Assembly (NCBI RefSeq): GCF_026914185.1
Contig: NC_070575.1
Location: 496,001 to 560,000, forward strand
Direction of reading: 5' to 3'
Length of the DNA stretch: 64,000 nucleotides
Origin: Puccinia triticina
Taxonomy: Eukaryota > Basidiomycota > Pucciniomycetes > Pucciniales > Pucciniaceae
A program made the translations under genes and the position numbers. Below, one piece after another: positions 31,167 to 42,539 of this stretch (the first letter of the stretch is position 1; each line of letters starts with the position of its first letter). Below the pieces are notes generated by a model. It ran no database searches, had not been told where the DNA came from, and saw nothing but the letters and a program-made list of their open reading frames with translations.

Positions 31167-33380
31167 ATGATGGGAGTTTGTTTCAAATTGTCAGCTTTGT
31201 TGGTGGCTGTGTGCTGCTTAAACTCAGCTCAAGCTAGATATAATCTAAAATCAATCTTTGAGAGAAATGCAAGCACCTCAGAAGCTTTAAAAACTCCTTT
31301 AATACCAAAATGTAGGTAGAATTCATTTTGCTAATTGATGTATATAATTGCTCATGAGCACATTCTGAATTTTCATCCATCCAAAAGCACATGAGGTGAA
31401 CAGCCCAGAGGCAATGAAAGAGGAAGGTGGAAGTAATTCAGCAAACCCTGTATGGCGCGCAAATGCAATCAAGAATAACCCTAGGAAGTTTTCAGTAACC
31501 GAGATACTTGAAAACAAAAAGTACTCTCTAAGTTCAGACAAGAAGCTTATGGTCAACCAACAAATTGATGGGATCCCCCAGCTTGGAAATCCAATCAGTA
31601 AGCAAACAACACAATTTGCTTATAAATTCATGAAAAAAATACAGAAAATCAGTGTTGAACCATTTGCCACTATCCTCATTAGTTTCAGGCTCTAAAAACT
31701 TAGAACATAGCAAGCAAGGTATGTTGGATTGTGGTACAAAACATCTTTTATCACCACTGGATGAATTCCCTTTGAGATCTGCAAGCCTCCCAGAAGTGAT
31801 CTAAAGCCCAAGAAATCTAGACTTCCCTGCAAAAATCTAGACTTCTTGGGTCTAAACTGACATCTGCGGGGGTTCCAGATTGCATGGGAAGTCCTCCACT
31901 TGACCAATCACTGATATGTGTTGATTATTAATTTCTGATAGAAGTGCTGCAGAGAGATTTTGATTCACTAAAAAGCTCTTTTGATGAGATTCACAACTTT
32001 TCTGCATGGTATAATGACTTTCCAAGTGAGGAGGATCTTGATGTCTACAATATTCTCTATGATAATATTGGAAAGTTGGAAAAATTACATGGAACCATGA
32101 AGAATTGGTTGTTCTTAGAAGATAAAAAAAACACGTATGTCAAAGAACTATTCTTGCAACAATTAGCCTTTTCCAAAGATAAATTGACACACCATTTGTT
32201 TACTCAAAATAAATTGGAGACAGAATTTACAAGAAATTGTCCAACATCAATGATAAAGATAAATCTTTTGATAAACTCCTGGAGTTGGTTTTCAAAATGA
32301 GTTCTGGTTTTGTGACCAGATCTCACTATTTGAGGTCCTTAAAGCTACAAAGGATCTTTTTTGAAACAATGTACTACTTCTATAAGCATAAACTCACCCA
32401 GCCAGCCCTTTTTGGTGATCTATTTGTCCAATACAATACCATGTTTGATCTTGCACAAAACCTTTTTGATTATTTCAAATATGACCAAAGCCTCACAAAG
32501 AACATTCTAGTCCCCCAAAGTAGCATGAATGCTCTCAACAACTGGTATTACATCTCTCCTTTTGGGAACATGTTGGAAGGTGAGCTATCTGATCTTTTCC
32601 ATTTGATGTATTCATCAAATCTTATGGCTGAAATTTCCTTCACTCTCATCCAATCACAATATAGACCTTGGAGATAAATACAAGAACATGTTTTCATATG
32701 AATACACCAGACTTTCATTTGTGGACTATGGAAATTCTGTAGAAAGTCAAAAAAAACCACGCTTAAGAGAAAAAATGCTCAACATTAAATTCTTAGTATT
32801 TGGAGATCATCAAAGCAAAGACAAAATGCAACCATATGATCCTGAAATTGGAAGAGCCTGGTTGACTTCAAACCGTGGAAATTACGAAAAATTAATTAAT
32901 ACTTTCAGCAACATTTACCTATATGAGGGAAATGGAAACTCTGCTTCAGAATTAACCCTTCTGTTCCATCTTTTAGAATATTGGAAAGAATACTACCCAA
33001 AAGAAACTGGAGAAATTGAAAAATACAACAATCATTTTCAGGAACGCTACACTTTGATGTCCTCCAGCAGTCAATTTCTCAGAAAATTAGAAAAGATTGC
33101 AGTTTATCTGGAAAAAGAATTCAAGACCCAGAAACATTCAATTTTTGGAAATAAAAGTAAGAATAAAGACATATCAATCAAGATGCAAAATTACCTGGAA
33201 ATGTTAGCAAACCATCTACTGATCATTGTAGAAGAGCATTCTCATCAATTTCCACCTGTTTCCAAGAGAGATCCACTTCACAGATACTATCAAAATCAAG
33301 TCATTGATGATAGGATTAAACATTTAAAATCAAAAATGATTGAAATGAGCAATCACTGTGAAAGCTATATCACTACTTAA
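31167..33380 (+). pseudogene. Predicted secreted protein gene, broken by two frameshifts
   Basis: The start MMGVCFKLSALLVAVCCLNS followed by AQA gives a classic signal peptide, with likely cleavage before RYNL. Proposed exons are 31167-31315, 31404-31597 and 31942-33380, joined by GT-AG introns of 88 and 344 bp. The long intron contains a MITE-like insertion. Within exon 3 the coding frame shifts near 32215-32240 and shifts back near 32640-32660, so three segments in frames 0, 2 and 0 must be joined. The two shifts compensate. The protein (about 590 residues) is Lys/Asn/Phe-rich and helical, with no domain I recognise. In a rust fungus it would be an effector candidate, but that is inference. 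A sequencing indel pair is an alternative to a true pseudogene. Confidence 0.6.
31700..31898 (-). mobile_element. MITE-like insertion in an intron of the secreted-protein gene
   Basis: Read on the minus strand from 31898 it begins TGGAGGACTTCCC and continues AATCTGGAA, then a hairpin with TTTTTGCAGGGAAGTCTAG between inverted CCCAAGAA/TTCTTGGG arms. It resembles 15190-15330. The far boundary is uncertain. Confidence 0.5.
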
Positions 33381-35153
33381 ATTCATTCTCATATATTCTT
33401 GTATGGAGAGTTTAGTTCCAGATCCTGTCACTTCTAGGATTGATATTATTGAATTTAATAATCCCATATTATTTTTATTACATCTGGCTCATTAATGTGG
33501 ATAGTTGGGAGGCCTTCTTCTTTTTTTTATTCCTGCTTTAACTATCACATATTCTTTTTTTTCTTCCAAATTTTTCTAGTTCTACATCTCGGGTCTTCAT
33601 CTGGTTTGAAAACATAGGGCTTCTGTTTTCCATCTGTTATGGTCTGGGTTTTGAAAGCTATTTTTTTAGCCAGAGGGCTACACATCGTGAGCCTTGCCGC
33701 AGCCGTGGTACTAACACTGGGCCACTACGCTAAAATAGCGGTAGCGTGCACCATCTTCTGGTTTAGCGTTGTGTAGTTCCTGGCAGGATGCCGTTAGCAG
33801 TAGTGCTGCTACGGGGCCACTACGCTACGCTAACAGGCGCTGACAGCGCTATCCACTTTTTTAGCCGCTAATTAGCACTGCTAGCATTGATAGCGCCAAT
33901 AAAGGCTCCGTAGTTTTCAGGGGAACCCGTCAGAAGTAGCGGGAAAATTGAATTGAACAATTACTATGAAAGCTAGACTACTTAAATCCAAGTATATTAA
34001 AGTCTCAGGTTCGTAGAAAAAAAATTCAAGGGTTTCCCCTACAATCTGCCAAAACACAAAAAAAAAGGTCACAGGTTCCCCTTACATCAAGACAGGGATC
34101 ACAGAAGCTGCAATTACCATACAAACAGACTAATTACACAATAATCCCACACAATTGTATTAATGCACACTGGAGACCCAAAAATGCCGCACCCAGCCAC
34201 CTAGCGCAGCAAGCTGACGCACCGTGGCCCAACACCCATCCCTGTCTAGCAGGGTTAAAAAGTGTTGGGAAGAGGACCCCCAGCCCGAAAGCACAGGGGG
34301 GCCCCCGAATATCCCCTGCCGGACTGCGCAAATGCTACAGCGGACAGGGGTGAGACGACCTTTCAGCTGGAAAACACAGCCTTTGAGTCGTCTGAGGAAG
34401 CAAATCCTGCTTCGGGCCTCCTTTTATAGCGCATCCAGCCGCCTCGGACCCCACCAACCGCTTACAATCACTCCGCCAATCCATCGCTACGCCGCTCCCC
34501 TCGCAACCCGCCGCCTCCTGGCCAAACAATCCCCTCCCCTGACCGCACGTTGACGAAAGATCAAACCCTGCGCCCCCCCCCCCACCACAGCATTCCCCGA
34601 TCCGTTCCCAAACCAAACATGTAAACCCAAGAATCACACCTTGCCTTGCCACCCCCGGCCATTGCCTCGCCAACCACCCTGAATTTCCACCGGTCTCAAC
34701 CATCGAACCCAGAAACGGGCTTAACCAAGCCACCTACCCACTAAACCCATCAATTATCTATTGTGATTCACTCTACCACCGCCAAGCCCACCGTCATCAC
34801 GCATTCTTCAACGTGTATGCCCCCGCGAACGTTGACCCTATCAACCATTAGGGTTTCTTGGGGGGTGGTTTGAAGTGTTCTGTTGGCCTGGGTCATGGCA
34901 ATGGGAAACAAGATGATTGCTGTTGGGTTCTATTGGTCGGTGGGGTAGCGGAGATGGTGTCGGGATGAGGGGGTAAAGTTGTGGAGTGGCGTGTGTTGGA
35001 AGTGGGTTCGACTTATACCTTACCGTGAGTTGGCTCGAGCTCGAGGGTCCCGCCTGGTTCATCTTGAGTGGGGAGGACCGTCTGGTAGTAGCTGCAGTGG
35101 TCGCATCTAGCCTCGTCTTCGTGGCCGGGCGCAGTCGGTTTGGCCTGCACCAG
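33381..35153. other. Non-coding, no gene recognised
   Basis: 33650-33910 is dense in CGCTA/TAGCG motifs. 34130-34800 is C-rich and might be an old gene or repeat, but no frame shows a domain. The open frames at 34224-34553 and 34335-34733 overlap on opposite strands and lack support. Confidence 0.4.
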
Positions 35154-36608
35154 AAAAAAAGTCATGTGAATCCATGTCAAGTGACGTGCAGTGAGATGAC
35201 CCGAGCTTAACTAAGCCACTCGTGGTGAGCGGGTCTGGGCGGCAGCCCAGTCTCACCAGAGAGGCTTACGTGCAAGAACACAAAGCTCGCGTGAGACGAG
35301 CGTGATATAGAGCCCTGTTTTAACCATTTCTCTTCTCACGTCTACGCCACTCACCCCAGTTTTTTGTTGTTTTGTTTTTCTGACTGTTTGCCATGTCAGT
35401 TATTTTTTCATATTTTTTTTATTGTTGTTTTTAAATTTCTTCATTTTTAGAACATGTAGACGTATGACTTGTTAAAACCTAGAAAGATTAGGTTGAGTGA
35501 AGAGGGTGTGGTGACGCAAACAAGGCTGCTCTCAGCCAAACCTTGGAATCGTCTCACACGAGAAAGGTGCAATTGCATGCAAGTCCCTCCCTCCGGTCGG
35601 GGTCGCTTCGCGACCAGCCAAACGCTGCACGCCCGCACGGAGGCTGGGACTTGTGTTAAGTTCGGAGATGACCTTTGACTCTGGCGAGACTCCGCTGGTA
35701 TTCCACTGTATGCACTTGTGTCTTTTTTTTTTTTTTTTTTTTTTTTTTTAGTGCTTATTGATTTGACATTGCGCACTAGGTGAATGCTGAGTTATGTAGA
35801 TACATGCGATGATGTTTTGAAAAAAATACATGATTGAATAACTACATAGTTATTTATAACGTTGATTGTGTATTTTTTCCGAGTGATTATTTTGAGAGAA
35901 AAAAAAAAAAGGGAAAAGAACGCGCCCAAAGAAAATGATAACAGTAAAAGTCCATCTCTTTTAACAAGTCTAAACCTTCGCGGAAGCCAAATCCAGCCAA
36001 CTTCCGTCACGACTGCGGCCCAGACAGAACGTGTTATGTGGTTGCTCAAGCCACATACCCTGATGATGTAAGCGGGCAGGAAGTTAACCGAACCCGACCC
36101 CCGCTAGGATCTAGCCCGATCTTTCCCACCGAGTACAAGCTATCGCTCAACACAATGTAACAAAAGGTAAGTAATCTGAAAAAGAGGATAAATAAAAGAG
36201 AAACTGATAACTATTCTTTTATTAAGATTCTTCTTCGACATAATTTTTGATATTTCTGAATCGATTTGTATCAATGATGAATTTGGAAAGTAAACTGAAA
36301 GTCAAAGGGTTGTCGAGTAAGTCTCTGATTGAATTCGGATTGATTTTTATTTTATTTGATATTAATTGTGACTTGAATTTTTTCCGTTGGATTGTGAATT
36401 TTTTGCAGTCGATAAGGAAATGCTTGACGGTTTCTGGTTTTTGACAGAATTCACAGTTTGGCGATTCGATTTTGTCGATATGGAATAGGAAGTCATTAAG
36501 TGGTGAATGACCGGATCGTAATTGATAGATTGTTGAACTCAGGCCCCTTTTGAGGCAGTTTAGTGAGTTGAAAATTTTTGTCGGTGAATTGGTAAGTGAA
36601 ATTTGGTT

Positions 36609-39600
36609 TCAAATGATTGGTTGCTTCTTCTTATCAAATGTGAATTTCAATCGGATCACTTGCTGAATATTTGCTAATGTTCTAGTTTGTCGTTCGAGGT
36701 TAAAAAGAGGGTTGCCTTTGGTTGCATTCTTAGCGAGTTGATCCACTTTCTCGATCTCCGGGATATCGACATGTGCCGGACACCAGCAAAGCGAAATTGA
36801 AAATCGAAAGGTCAATATTAGGAAATCGATTTTATCGTAAATCTGAACGAAGACTGATTGGTTCGAACTCGGTCGAGGTGGCTGGGCGATCACTTGCAGG
36901 GCGGCCTGGTTATCTGAATAAACACTGATTTCGTGTGAAGATTGTAAGTTGTTTTTGAGGAATTCGTTTTTGATGATATCGAGCCCGATATTGATTGCTT
37001 GGACCTCTGCTTTGAACGCAGAGACTTTATCGGCATCATTGATTCGACAGGCAAAAGAAATTGAATTGTTGAGCAAAGCGGCCGAAGCAGCGCCTTTATC
37101 CGGGATGTTAGATCCATCTGTAAACAAAAGGATATTATTCTTTTTCTTTTTCTCAGATATTTGGTTAGTAACAATAACTTTGGCTTTGTTTTTTTCGATT
37201 TTTAGGTTATTGATGTTTAATTTGAAACTTGACCACGGTGGGATTAAATGTTGTTTGATGGTTTCGATTGACTGTAGATCGTAATCTGGAATCAAATGTT
37301 TATCCAGAACATTATGAATCAAGGAAAGGTGAGATCTTGGTGAGTTGTTGATTTCATTACTGATTAACCGTTTGATAGGATGCTCGTCTGTAGCTGTTAA
37401 TTTTTTACAAAGGTAAAGATGGTTCTTTCTTTTAAGGATATCAGTAAAGGGGATTAATGGAGACTCTCTATTCAGGAATTTGCATGGGGTAGTTTTGAAC
37501 ACCCCTAAAATCACTCTGTTAGCTTGGTTATTAATTTTACTAATCACATTTTTAACCAAGGATTCATTCCTTTTAGAAGCCCAAATAGGACTTCCATAAA
37601 GGATTCTCGAACGGAGGACACTAATAATTAAGTTTCTTGACTCCTGTAAGCCCAAACCAAAAGAGCATTGGGATATTCGGTTGAGTTGATTGATTGTGTT
37701 TACACCACATTTCTTGACTTTATCAAGATGAAGCTTAAACAATAACCAAGAATCCAGGATAATGCCCAAATATTTTACTGCATCAGAACGATTCATAACA
37801 ACATCACCAAGTCGAAAGGAACAATCACCAATAGGACGGTGAGTAAAAACCATAAAATTTGCTTTCTTCTTATCGAAGATAGCATTATTCTTTTTGCCCC
37901 AGCTTAGAGACCTTTGACCTTTGCTTTCGAGGACAGATATAGCATTCTCGAGACGCTTTTCAGCCACAAATTGTGTGACATCATCAATGAAACCCAGAGA
38001 AATCTTATTTTGTTCGAGGTTAAGCTGATTGTTGATAAGGAGATCAGAGTTATAAATAATATACAGAATAGGGGATAAAGGCGATCCTTGAGGAAGACCG
38101 CAATTTAGATTGAAAGACGGCGACACATAGTCATCCATACGAAGCGAAGTGGAGCGATCAGAAAGGAGGGAATGAATAATAGCTGCCAGGTAAGAGGGGA
38201 TATCATGTTTGATGAGGGTATCGATGAGACAATCTTTGATAACTGATGGATAAGCCGATTTAACGTCGAGAAATATTGCTGAAACAATTTTATTTTCCCT
38301 CCATTTTTGTCGAATCCAAGATGATAAAAACATATTGGCATCATCTGTACAACGATTGGCCCTCCCACCGAAGTGACCATCCGCTAGTACATGATTATTT
38401 TCCGCCCAAAAAGTAATTCTCTTTGTGAGTAAGCTTTCAAACACTTTACCAAGACACGATAACAATGCTATGGGTCGATATGACCCCGGAAGAGCATAAA
38501 AGTCTTTATTGGCTTTACGGATGATAACCGTTACCGCGTGCCTCCAAAATTTAGGAAAATATCCTAGGTGAAGACAAGCCGTAAATAGTTTAACTAAAAC
38601 GGGGATGATAACCTTTTTGCTACAGGTAAGTAGCTCGTTGGCCACACTGTCATGACCACATGCTTTCTTTTTTGGAAGGTTAGAAAGAATATTGTCAACT
38701 TCGGGAATAGAAATGATTGGAAAGAAGAACGGCTGCGAAAAATCAGGTAGATGGATATCACTGATATCACAGTCGATCGGAACTTCGGATGTTCCTTTGA
38801 ATAACAACTTGGCTTGTTCTTCTTTGTCCGAAGTAAGCTCTTCATGTTCATTCAAAAATGGAGCTACGTTACCACTGCTGCAAGGTTTAGTGAATTTATA
38901 CGCATTGAATAATTGATGATCTTTACTTTCGGCTAAAAATTTTCGCCAGTGATTCCTTTTAAGCTCAAAGACTTTATCTTTGAATACCTTTTGCCAATAA
39001 TGGTAACAATCACAGGCTTGGGTCGAATGAGCGACCAGCATCCACTTACGCGCTTGGTTTCTGTTTTTGATAATAGGTGAGAGGACATCATTATCCCACC
39101 ATGATTTAAACTTGGTTTTGTTGACTCGAATCAGTTTTTTCTGCTTGTCGATTGAATTTTGAAAAGAAAAGGTTAGTTTTTCAACAAACTCATCAATATC
39201 ATTTTCATTTAACAACGGCGAATCACGAAGAAATTCGACACTCTCAGAAAGATTGGAACAAAACTTGTCGATGTTAATTTGTTTCAAATCAACAGATAGT
39301 CGGGTAACCGGAATCGAATGAGGATTAAAGTTGAGTTGGATGATGATAGCTTGATGATCCGATCCGAAATTGATTGAAGAAGTTTGACAAGATTGAAGAA
39401 TTTTGGACGCATTAAGGTTGCCCCAGGTAAGATCGATGACCGTCGGACTTGTTCTTCTATTAATGAATGTCGGTGAACCTTTTTCTGACACAATCTTGAA
39501 ACCATTTCGTCCACATGTTCTGACCAGGTCTTTGGCTTGTTGATGCGAGTGTCTGTAATTCGAAGGGTTCCAGGATTGATGGTGAAGGTTTGAATCCATG

Positions 39601-40103
39601 AGGATAAACGTCGGAATACGACGGTCGTTGTGAGAACTAAGCCATTCGGTAAGTTGAACAGTTCCTTCAAAAGTTTTTGGCGGATTATAAAGATTGATAA
39701 GACGAATTTTTTTAATTTTTTCATTACTAATGTTAAGGTCGATAGCCAAAAGAATTCTGGAACCGTCTTTTAGCTGATGAATATCGGAAGAGGAGAATGA
39801 TTTATCGAAAAAGAAGCATATTCGGTGCTTGTTGTTGTAATCTGTCGGAGAATGATTCGAATCGAGAACACACGTCCAATTCTCGTAGTGTGGTAGTTTG
39901 AAAGTATGCGGGTTGATCCAAGGTTCTTGGAGGACCAATACCAAAAAGTTTGAGTCGGAATTGAGTGCATTTGAAGTGACGTCAAAGGAATTATGGCAAT
40001 TGAGTTGTAGAATTTTGAGGTTTGACGAAGGCGAATCAGAAAGAGAAATTTCTGAAGGGACAGGGTTAATGTCTGGAGGGGATATAGGATTTTGATACAT
40101 CAT
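36609..40103 (-). CDS. LINE ORF2: endonuclease, reverse transcriptase, RNase H (1164 aa)
   Basis: The N-terminal APE-type endonuclease shows LQLNCHNS, LQEPWINP and MDSNLHHQSWNP. The reverse transcriptase shows FLDVKSAYPSV, GLPQGSPLSPILY and the active-site motif FIDD (near residue 704) in place of the usual F/YADD. The C-terminal RNase H shows FTDGSN (near 995), SDNQAAL and CPAHVDI. ORF2 starts ATGATG, where the internal TGA is the stop of ORF1, giving an ATGA-type overlap that suits termination-reinitiation. The product would copy the LINE RNA at a nicked chromosomal target. Confidence 0.93.
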   Translation of the reverse strand: MMYQNPISPPDINPVPSEISLSDSPSSNLKILQLNCHNSFDVTSNALNSDSNFLVLVLQEPWINPHTFKLPHYENWTCVLDSNHSPTDYNNKHRICFFFDKSFSSSDIHQLKDGSRILLAIDLNISNEKIKKIRLINLYNPPKTFEGTVQLTEWLSSHNDRRIPTFILMDSNLHHQSWNPSNYRHSHQQAKDLVRTCGRNGFKIVSEKGSPTFINRRTSPTVIDLTWGNLNASKILQSCQTSSINFGSDHQAIIIQLNFNPHSIPVTRLSVDLKQINIDKFCSNLSESVEFLRDSPLLNENDIDEFVEKLTFSFQNSIDKQKKLIRVNKTKFKSWWDNDVLSPIIKNRNQARKWMLVAHSTQACDCYHYWQKVFKDKVFELKRNHWRKFLAESKDHQLFNAYKFTKPCSSGNVAPFLNEHEELTSDKEEQAKLLFKGTSEVPIDCDISDIHLPDFSQPFFFPIISIPEVDNILSNLPKKKACGHDSVANELLTCSKKVIIPVLVKLFTACLHLGYFPKFWRHAVTVIIRKANKDFYALPGSYRPIALLSCLGKVFESLLTKRITFWAENNHVLADGHFGGRANRCTDDANMFLSSWIRQKWRENKIVSAIFLDVKSAYPSVIKDCLIDTLIKHDIPSYLAAIIHSLLSDRSTSLRMDDYVSPSFNLNCGLPQGSPLSPILYIIYNSDLLINNQLNLEQNKISLGFIDDVTQFVAEKRLENAISVLESKGQRSLSWGKKNNAIFDKKKANFMVFTHRPIGDCSFRLGDVVMNRSDAVKYLGIILDSWLLFKLHLDKVKKCGVNTINQLNRISQCSFGLGLQESRNLIISVLRSRILYGSPIWASKRNESLVKNVISKINNQANRVILGVFKTTPCKFLNRESPLIPFTDILKRKNHLYLCKKLTATDEHPIKRLISNEINNSPRSHLSLIHNVLDKHLIPDYDLQSIETIKQHLIPPWSSFKLNINNLKIEKNKAKVIVTNQISEKKKKNNILLFTDGSNIPDKGAASAALLNNSISFACRINDADKVSAFKAEVQAINIGLDIIKNEFLKNNLQSSHEISVYSDNQAALQVIAQPPRPSSNQSVFVQIYDKIDFLILTFRFSISLCWCPAHVDIPEIEKVDQLAKNATKGNPLFNLERQTRTLANIQQVIRLKFTFDKKKQPII

Positions 40104-41422
40104 TGATTAACAATTTTTTGACGAAAATTCTTGGTTTTAAGGGGACACTTAAGGCTCATAGGAGAATGATAGAACCGAACATTATCATTGTCAAACTCAG
40201 ATGATGCACTGATCTTTTTTTCATACTGAATACATTTAACGCACTTATCATTACCAATATCGGACTGACAATCTTTTGAATTGTGGGAATCGCCACAATG
40301 TTTACAAAGGGGAGAATTTTTACAGATTTGAGCAGTATGGCCTATCTCAAGGCATTGGAAACATTGGAGAGGGGATTTTTTATAATGAGCACCCGATAGC
40401 GGTAGATGATTAAAAAACAAACTGCCTTTCTCAATTTTACGAGCGAGGTCTTTATCAAAAAAATTCACAATCAGCGATCCATGAGACTTCTTATTGGCTT
40501 GGGGGTTTCCAAGCCATCGAGCACTGTGAATGTGGTCTGGGTGAATGTTATTCTCTCGGCATAACTCAGCGAGAGTCGACTTGTTGGTTGGAGTAAATGA
40601 GATAGGGGCCGAATGAAGGATAACCGGGAAAGTCGAAGGAGGGGTAACAAGAGTAGGATCACATAAATGTGTCCACTCATGTTTGTGCTCAAGCAGCCAG
40701 TTGGCTGCAAAACGTGTTTGAGTAAAATATTTAAAATCACCCGAAGGTAACTGGGCAACACCCTTGACTTTGATAGCTGACCCATCAGCTGTAGCGGCTT
40801 CGATGTCTTTCAAAACATCATTCACTTTCTTTGTGATCTCTGGGGGAGACATTTGAAAAAACGGACGGGAGTCCGGAATGGTCTTACAAATGATAAAAAA
40901 AGCGGGCTTGAACTCGTTCAAGACCCTATTAGAAGGGGGGGAACGGGCCACTATGGTTTGAGGAACCACCGGAGTGTACTTTTTAGTGGCTGCAGCCCAA
41001 GACGGGCCATTTTTAGGTTCCGAGTGAACCACAGAGTTGATTGACTGCTCCATAGAGTCTAATCTTTTGGTAATCTTCTCCACTGCGGAGAGAGTTTGAA
41101 CACTGGCGATCTTCTCAATCGCTAAGAGAGGGGATAAGGTTTTAACCTTCTCAGCAGTTATGAAAATACTCCCATCTGAATTTGGATGGGCAAAGATCTC
41201 AGCGATCGCACTGAGAAACCCATTATCAGGGTTTTGGGGGTTGTGGCGGGACTGGGTGAGGGGAGGATTGTGTGAGAAATCCGACTGAGTCGGAGTTTGA
41301 GAACGGTCAGGAGAAATCGACTGGTCCATAGGCGAACCGGAGGCAACAATATCCTCCATCTCTATGGTTTTTGACCAGCCATCCTGATCAACCCTAGAAC
41401 CATGAAGGTTCTTGGGCGGCAT
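40100..41422 (-). CDS. LINE ORF1: Gag-like zinc-knuckle protein (440 aa)
   Basis: It begins MPPKNLHGSRVDQDG. The middle is probably an RNA-binding fold. Near the C-terminus are two knuckles, CFQCLEIGHTAQIC (CX2CX4HX4C) and CKHCGDSHNSKDC (CX2CX3HX4C), encoded near 40270-40375. ORF1 proteins of this class coat the element RNA. Its stop TGA (40100-40102) overlaps the ORF2 start. Confidence 0.9.
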   Translation of the reverse strand: MPPKNLHGSRVDQDGWSKTIEMEDIVASGSPMDQSISPDRSQTPTQSDFSHNPPLTQSRHNPQNPDNGFLSAIAEIFAHPNSDGSIFITAEKVKTLSPLLAIEKIASVQTLSAVEKITKRLDSMEQSINSVVHSEPKNGPSWAAATKKYTPVVPQTIVARSPPSNRVLNEFKPAFFIICKTIPDSRPFFQMSPPEITKKVNDVLKDIEAATADGSAIKVKGVAQLPSGDFKYFTQTRFAANWLLEHKHEWTHLCDPTLVTPPSTFPVILHSAPISFTPTNKSTLAELCRENNIHPDHIHSARWLGNPQANKKSHGSLIVNFFDKDLARKIEKGSLFFNHLPLSGAHYKKSPLQCFQCLEIGHTAQICKNSPLCKHCGDSHNSKDCQSDIGNDKCVKCIQYEKKISASSEFDNDNVRFYHSPMSLKCPLKTKNFRQKIVNQ

Positions 41423-42199
41423 ATTGTTGGCTATGCGAGCCGAATAAGGTAAAAACCTTGTGCTTTTTCTGGGGGGGTCGGAAAACTCAATCTTTAACGA
41501 TTCGGAAAAGAAGAGGGAAAGGGGAGGGGGGATAAGAAGGGGAAAGGATGAAGATAGAAGATGAACGAATAAAAGGGAAGATACTTTGGTCGGGGTTATT
41601 TAGTTTTTTTTGGGATTTGAAGGTGGATGATTTTTGAGGGTGGTCGGTTTTTGGTGGTTGATGTTGAGTTTTTATGCACTTGTGTCTAGCTCTTCAGCTG
41701 CTGCCCTGATCCCAGCTGAACAAACCAGTAACACCCTGAGCAGGTGCAAATGCTGAACAATCCCCAGCTTGTCTGAGGAACGCTTCCTGCCTCTCAGGCC
41801 GTGTATGCAGCATCCTGCAGCATCTCGAGAGGGTCATTATGCGAGTTCGGAACCAAGGTTCCAATACACTGCTGTGTACATACACAGACCGCGCCCTTGA
41901 AGCCCCCTGGGTATGTACGGTTCAGGTTTGCGCCCACAATCTTCCGTTGCCGGCTACAAATGTCCGAAAGAGAACCAGGAAGAGCTTGACCGGAACGGCT
42001 TCCTTCTTCCACCAGCTCAACAAAACCAACCACAACACAACACAACTATTAAACCGCCTGTCCTTACACTTTGTTCTGTGCAGGGCCTCCAACTTGGAGG
42101 GGATACCCACCACATCGGCTGGGCACGTCCCCCAAACCGCAAGCTCACTCTCTGGGGACCGACGGGGGCTGTTTTTTTCAACTCCGGACTCTTGATCAG

Positions 42200-42400
42200 A
42201 AAGCATCTCGCGGTAGAGGACCTACAAGGCCACCGGCCGACCTGCAAGTTCATGTCAATCAAGATCGCGGTCTTTTTGGTGTTCTACCAGAGCTTCCTGC
42301 TCTCCTTCTTTGACCATCTTGGCCTCTTCACTCCCACCAAGTACTATTCCCGCTCCAACATCGCCAACAGTGTCAACGCCCGCCGCCGGCCTCTTCCAGC
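42200..42400 (+). pseudogene. Remnant of a TMEM184/Ost-alpha (DUF300)-like membrane protein gene
   Basis: The frame through 42235-42360 reads CKFMSIKIAVFLVFYQSF, then a hydrophobic run and a Tyr/Ser-containing loop. This resembles the KFLxxKxxVFxxFWQ helix of TMEM184/Ost-alpha proteins. After that the match shifts frame and fades, and no complete gene can be built in either direction. The family assignment rests on one helix and its loop recalled from memory, so confidence is modest. Confidence 0.35.
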
Positions 42401-42539
42401 TCTACGCATTGCAAACCTCCCCTCTCTCTCTCCCGTATTCTCTCCTTTTATCTCCCCCACCGCTCATTCATCGATCTCTTTGTAGTCCCTACACCCGAGT
42501 TTCGTGCGCTCATCAAGGGCTCTGAAATCAACAGCTAGA

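Larger units (their letters stand above)
35724..41672 (-). mobile_element. Full-length non-LTR retrotransposon (LINE, Tad1/I-like)
   Basis: The element lies on the minus strand between two perfect 15-bp target duplications, TATGCACTTGTGTCT (35709-35723 and 41673-41687). Its 3' poly(A) tail reads as 26 T at 35724-35749. It has ORF1 (zinc-knuckle nucleic-acid-binding protein), ORF2 (endonuclease, reverse transcriptase, RNase H), a 5' UTR of about 250 bp and a long 3' UTR of about 860 bp. Both frames are intact, so it may be recently active. Two ORFs with RNase H after RT fits the I/Tad1 group; the exact clade needs a tree. Confidence 0.92.
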
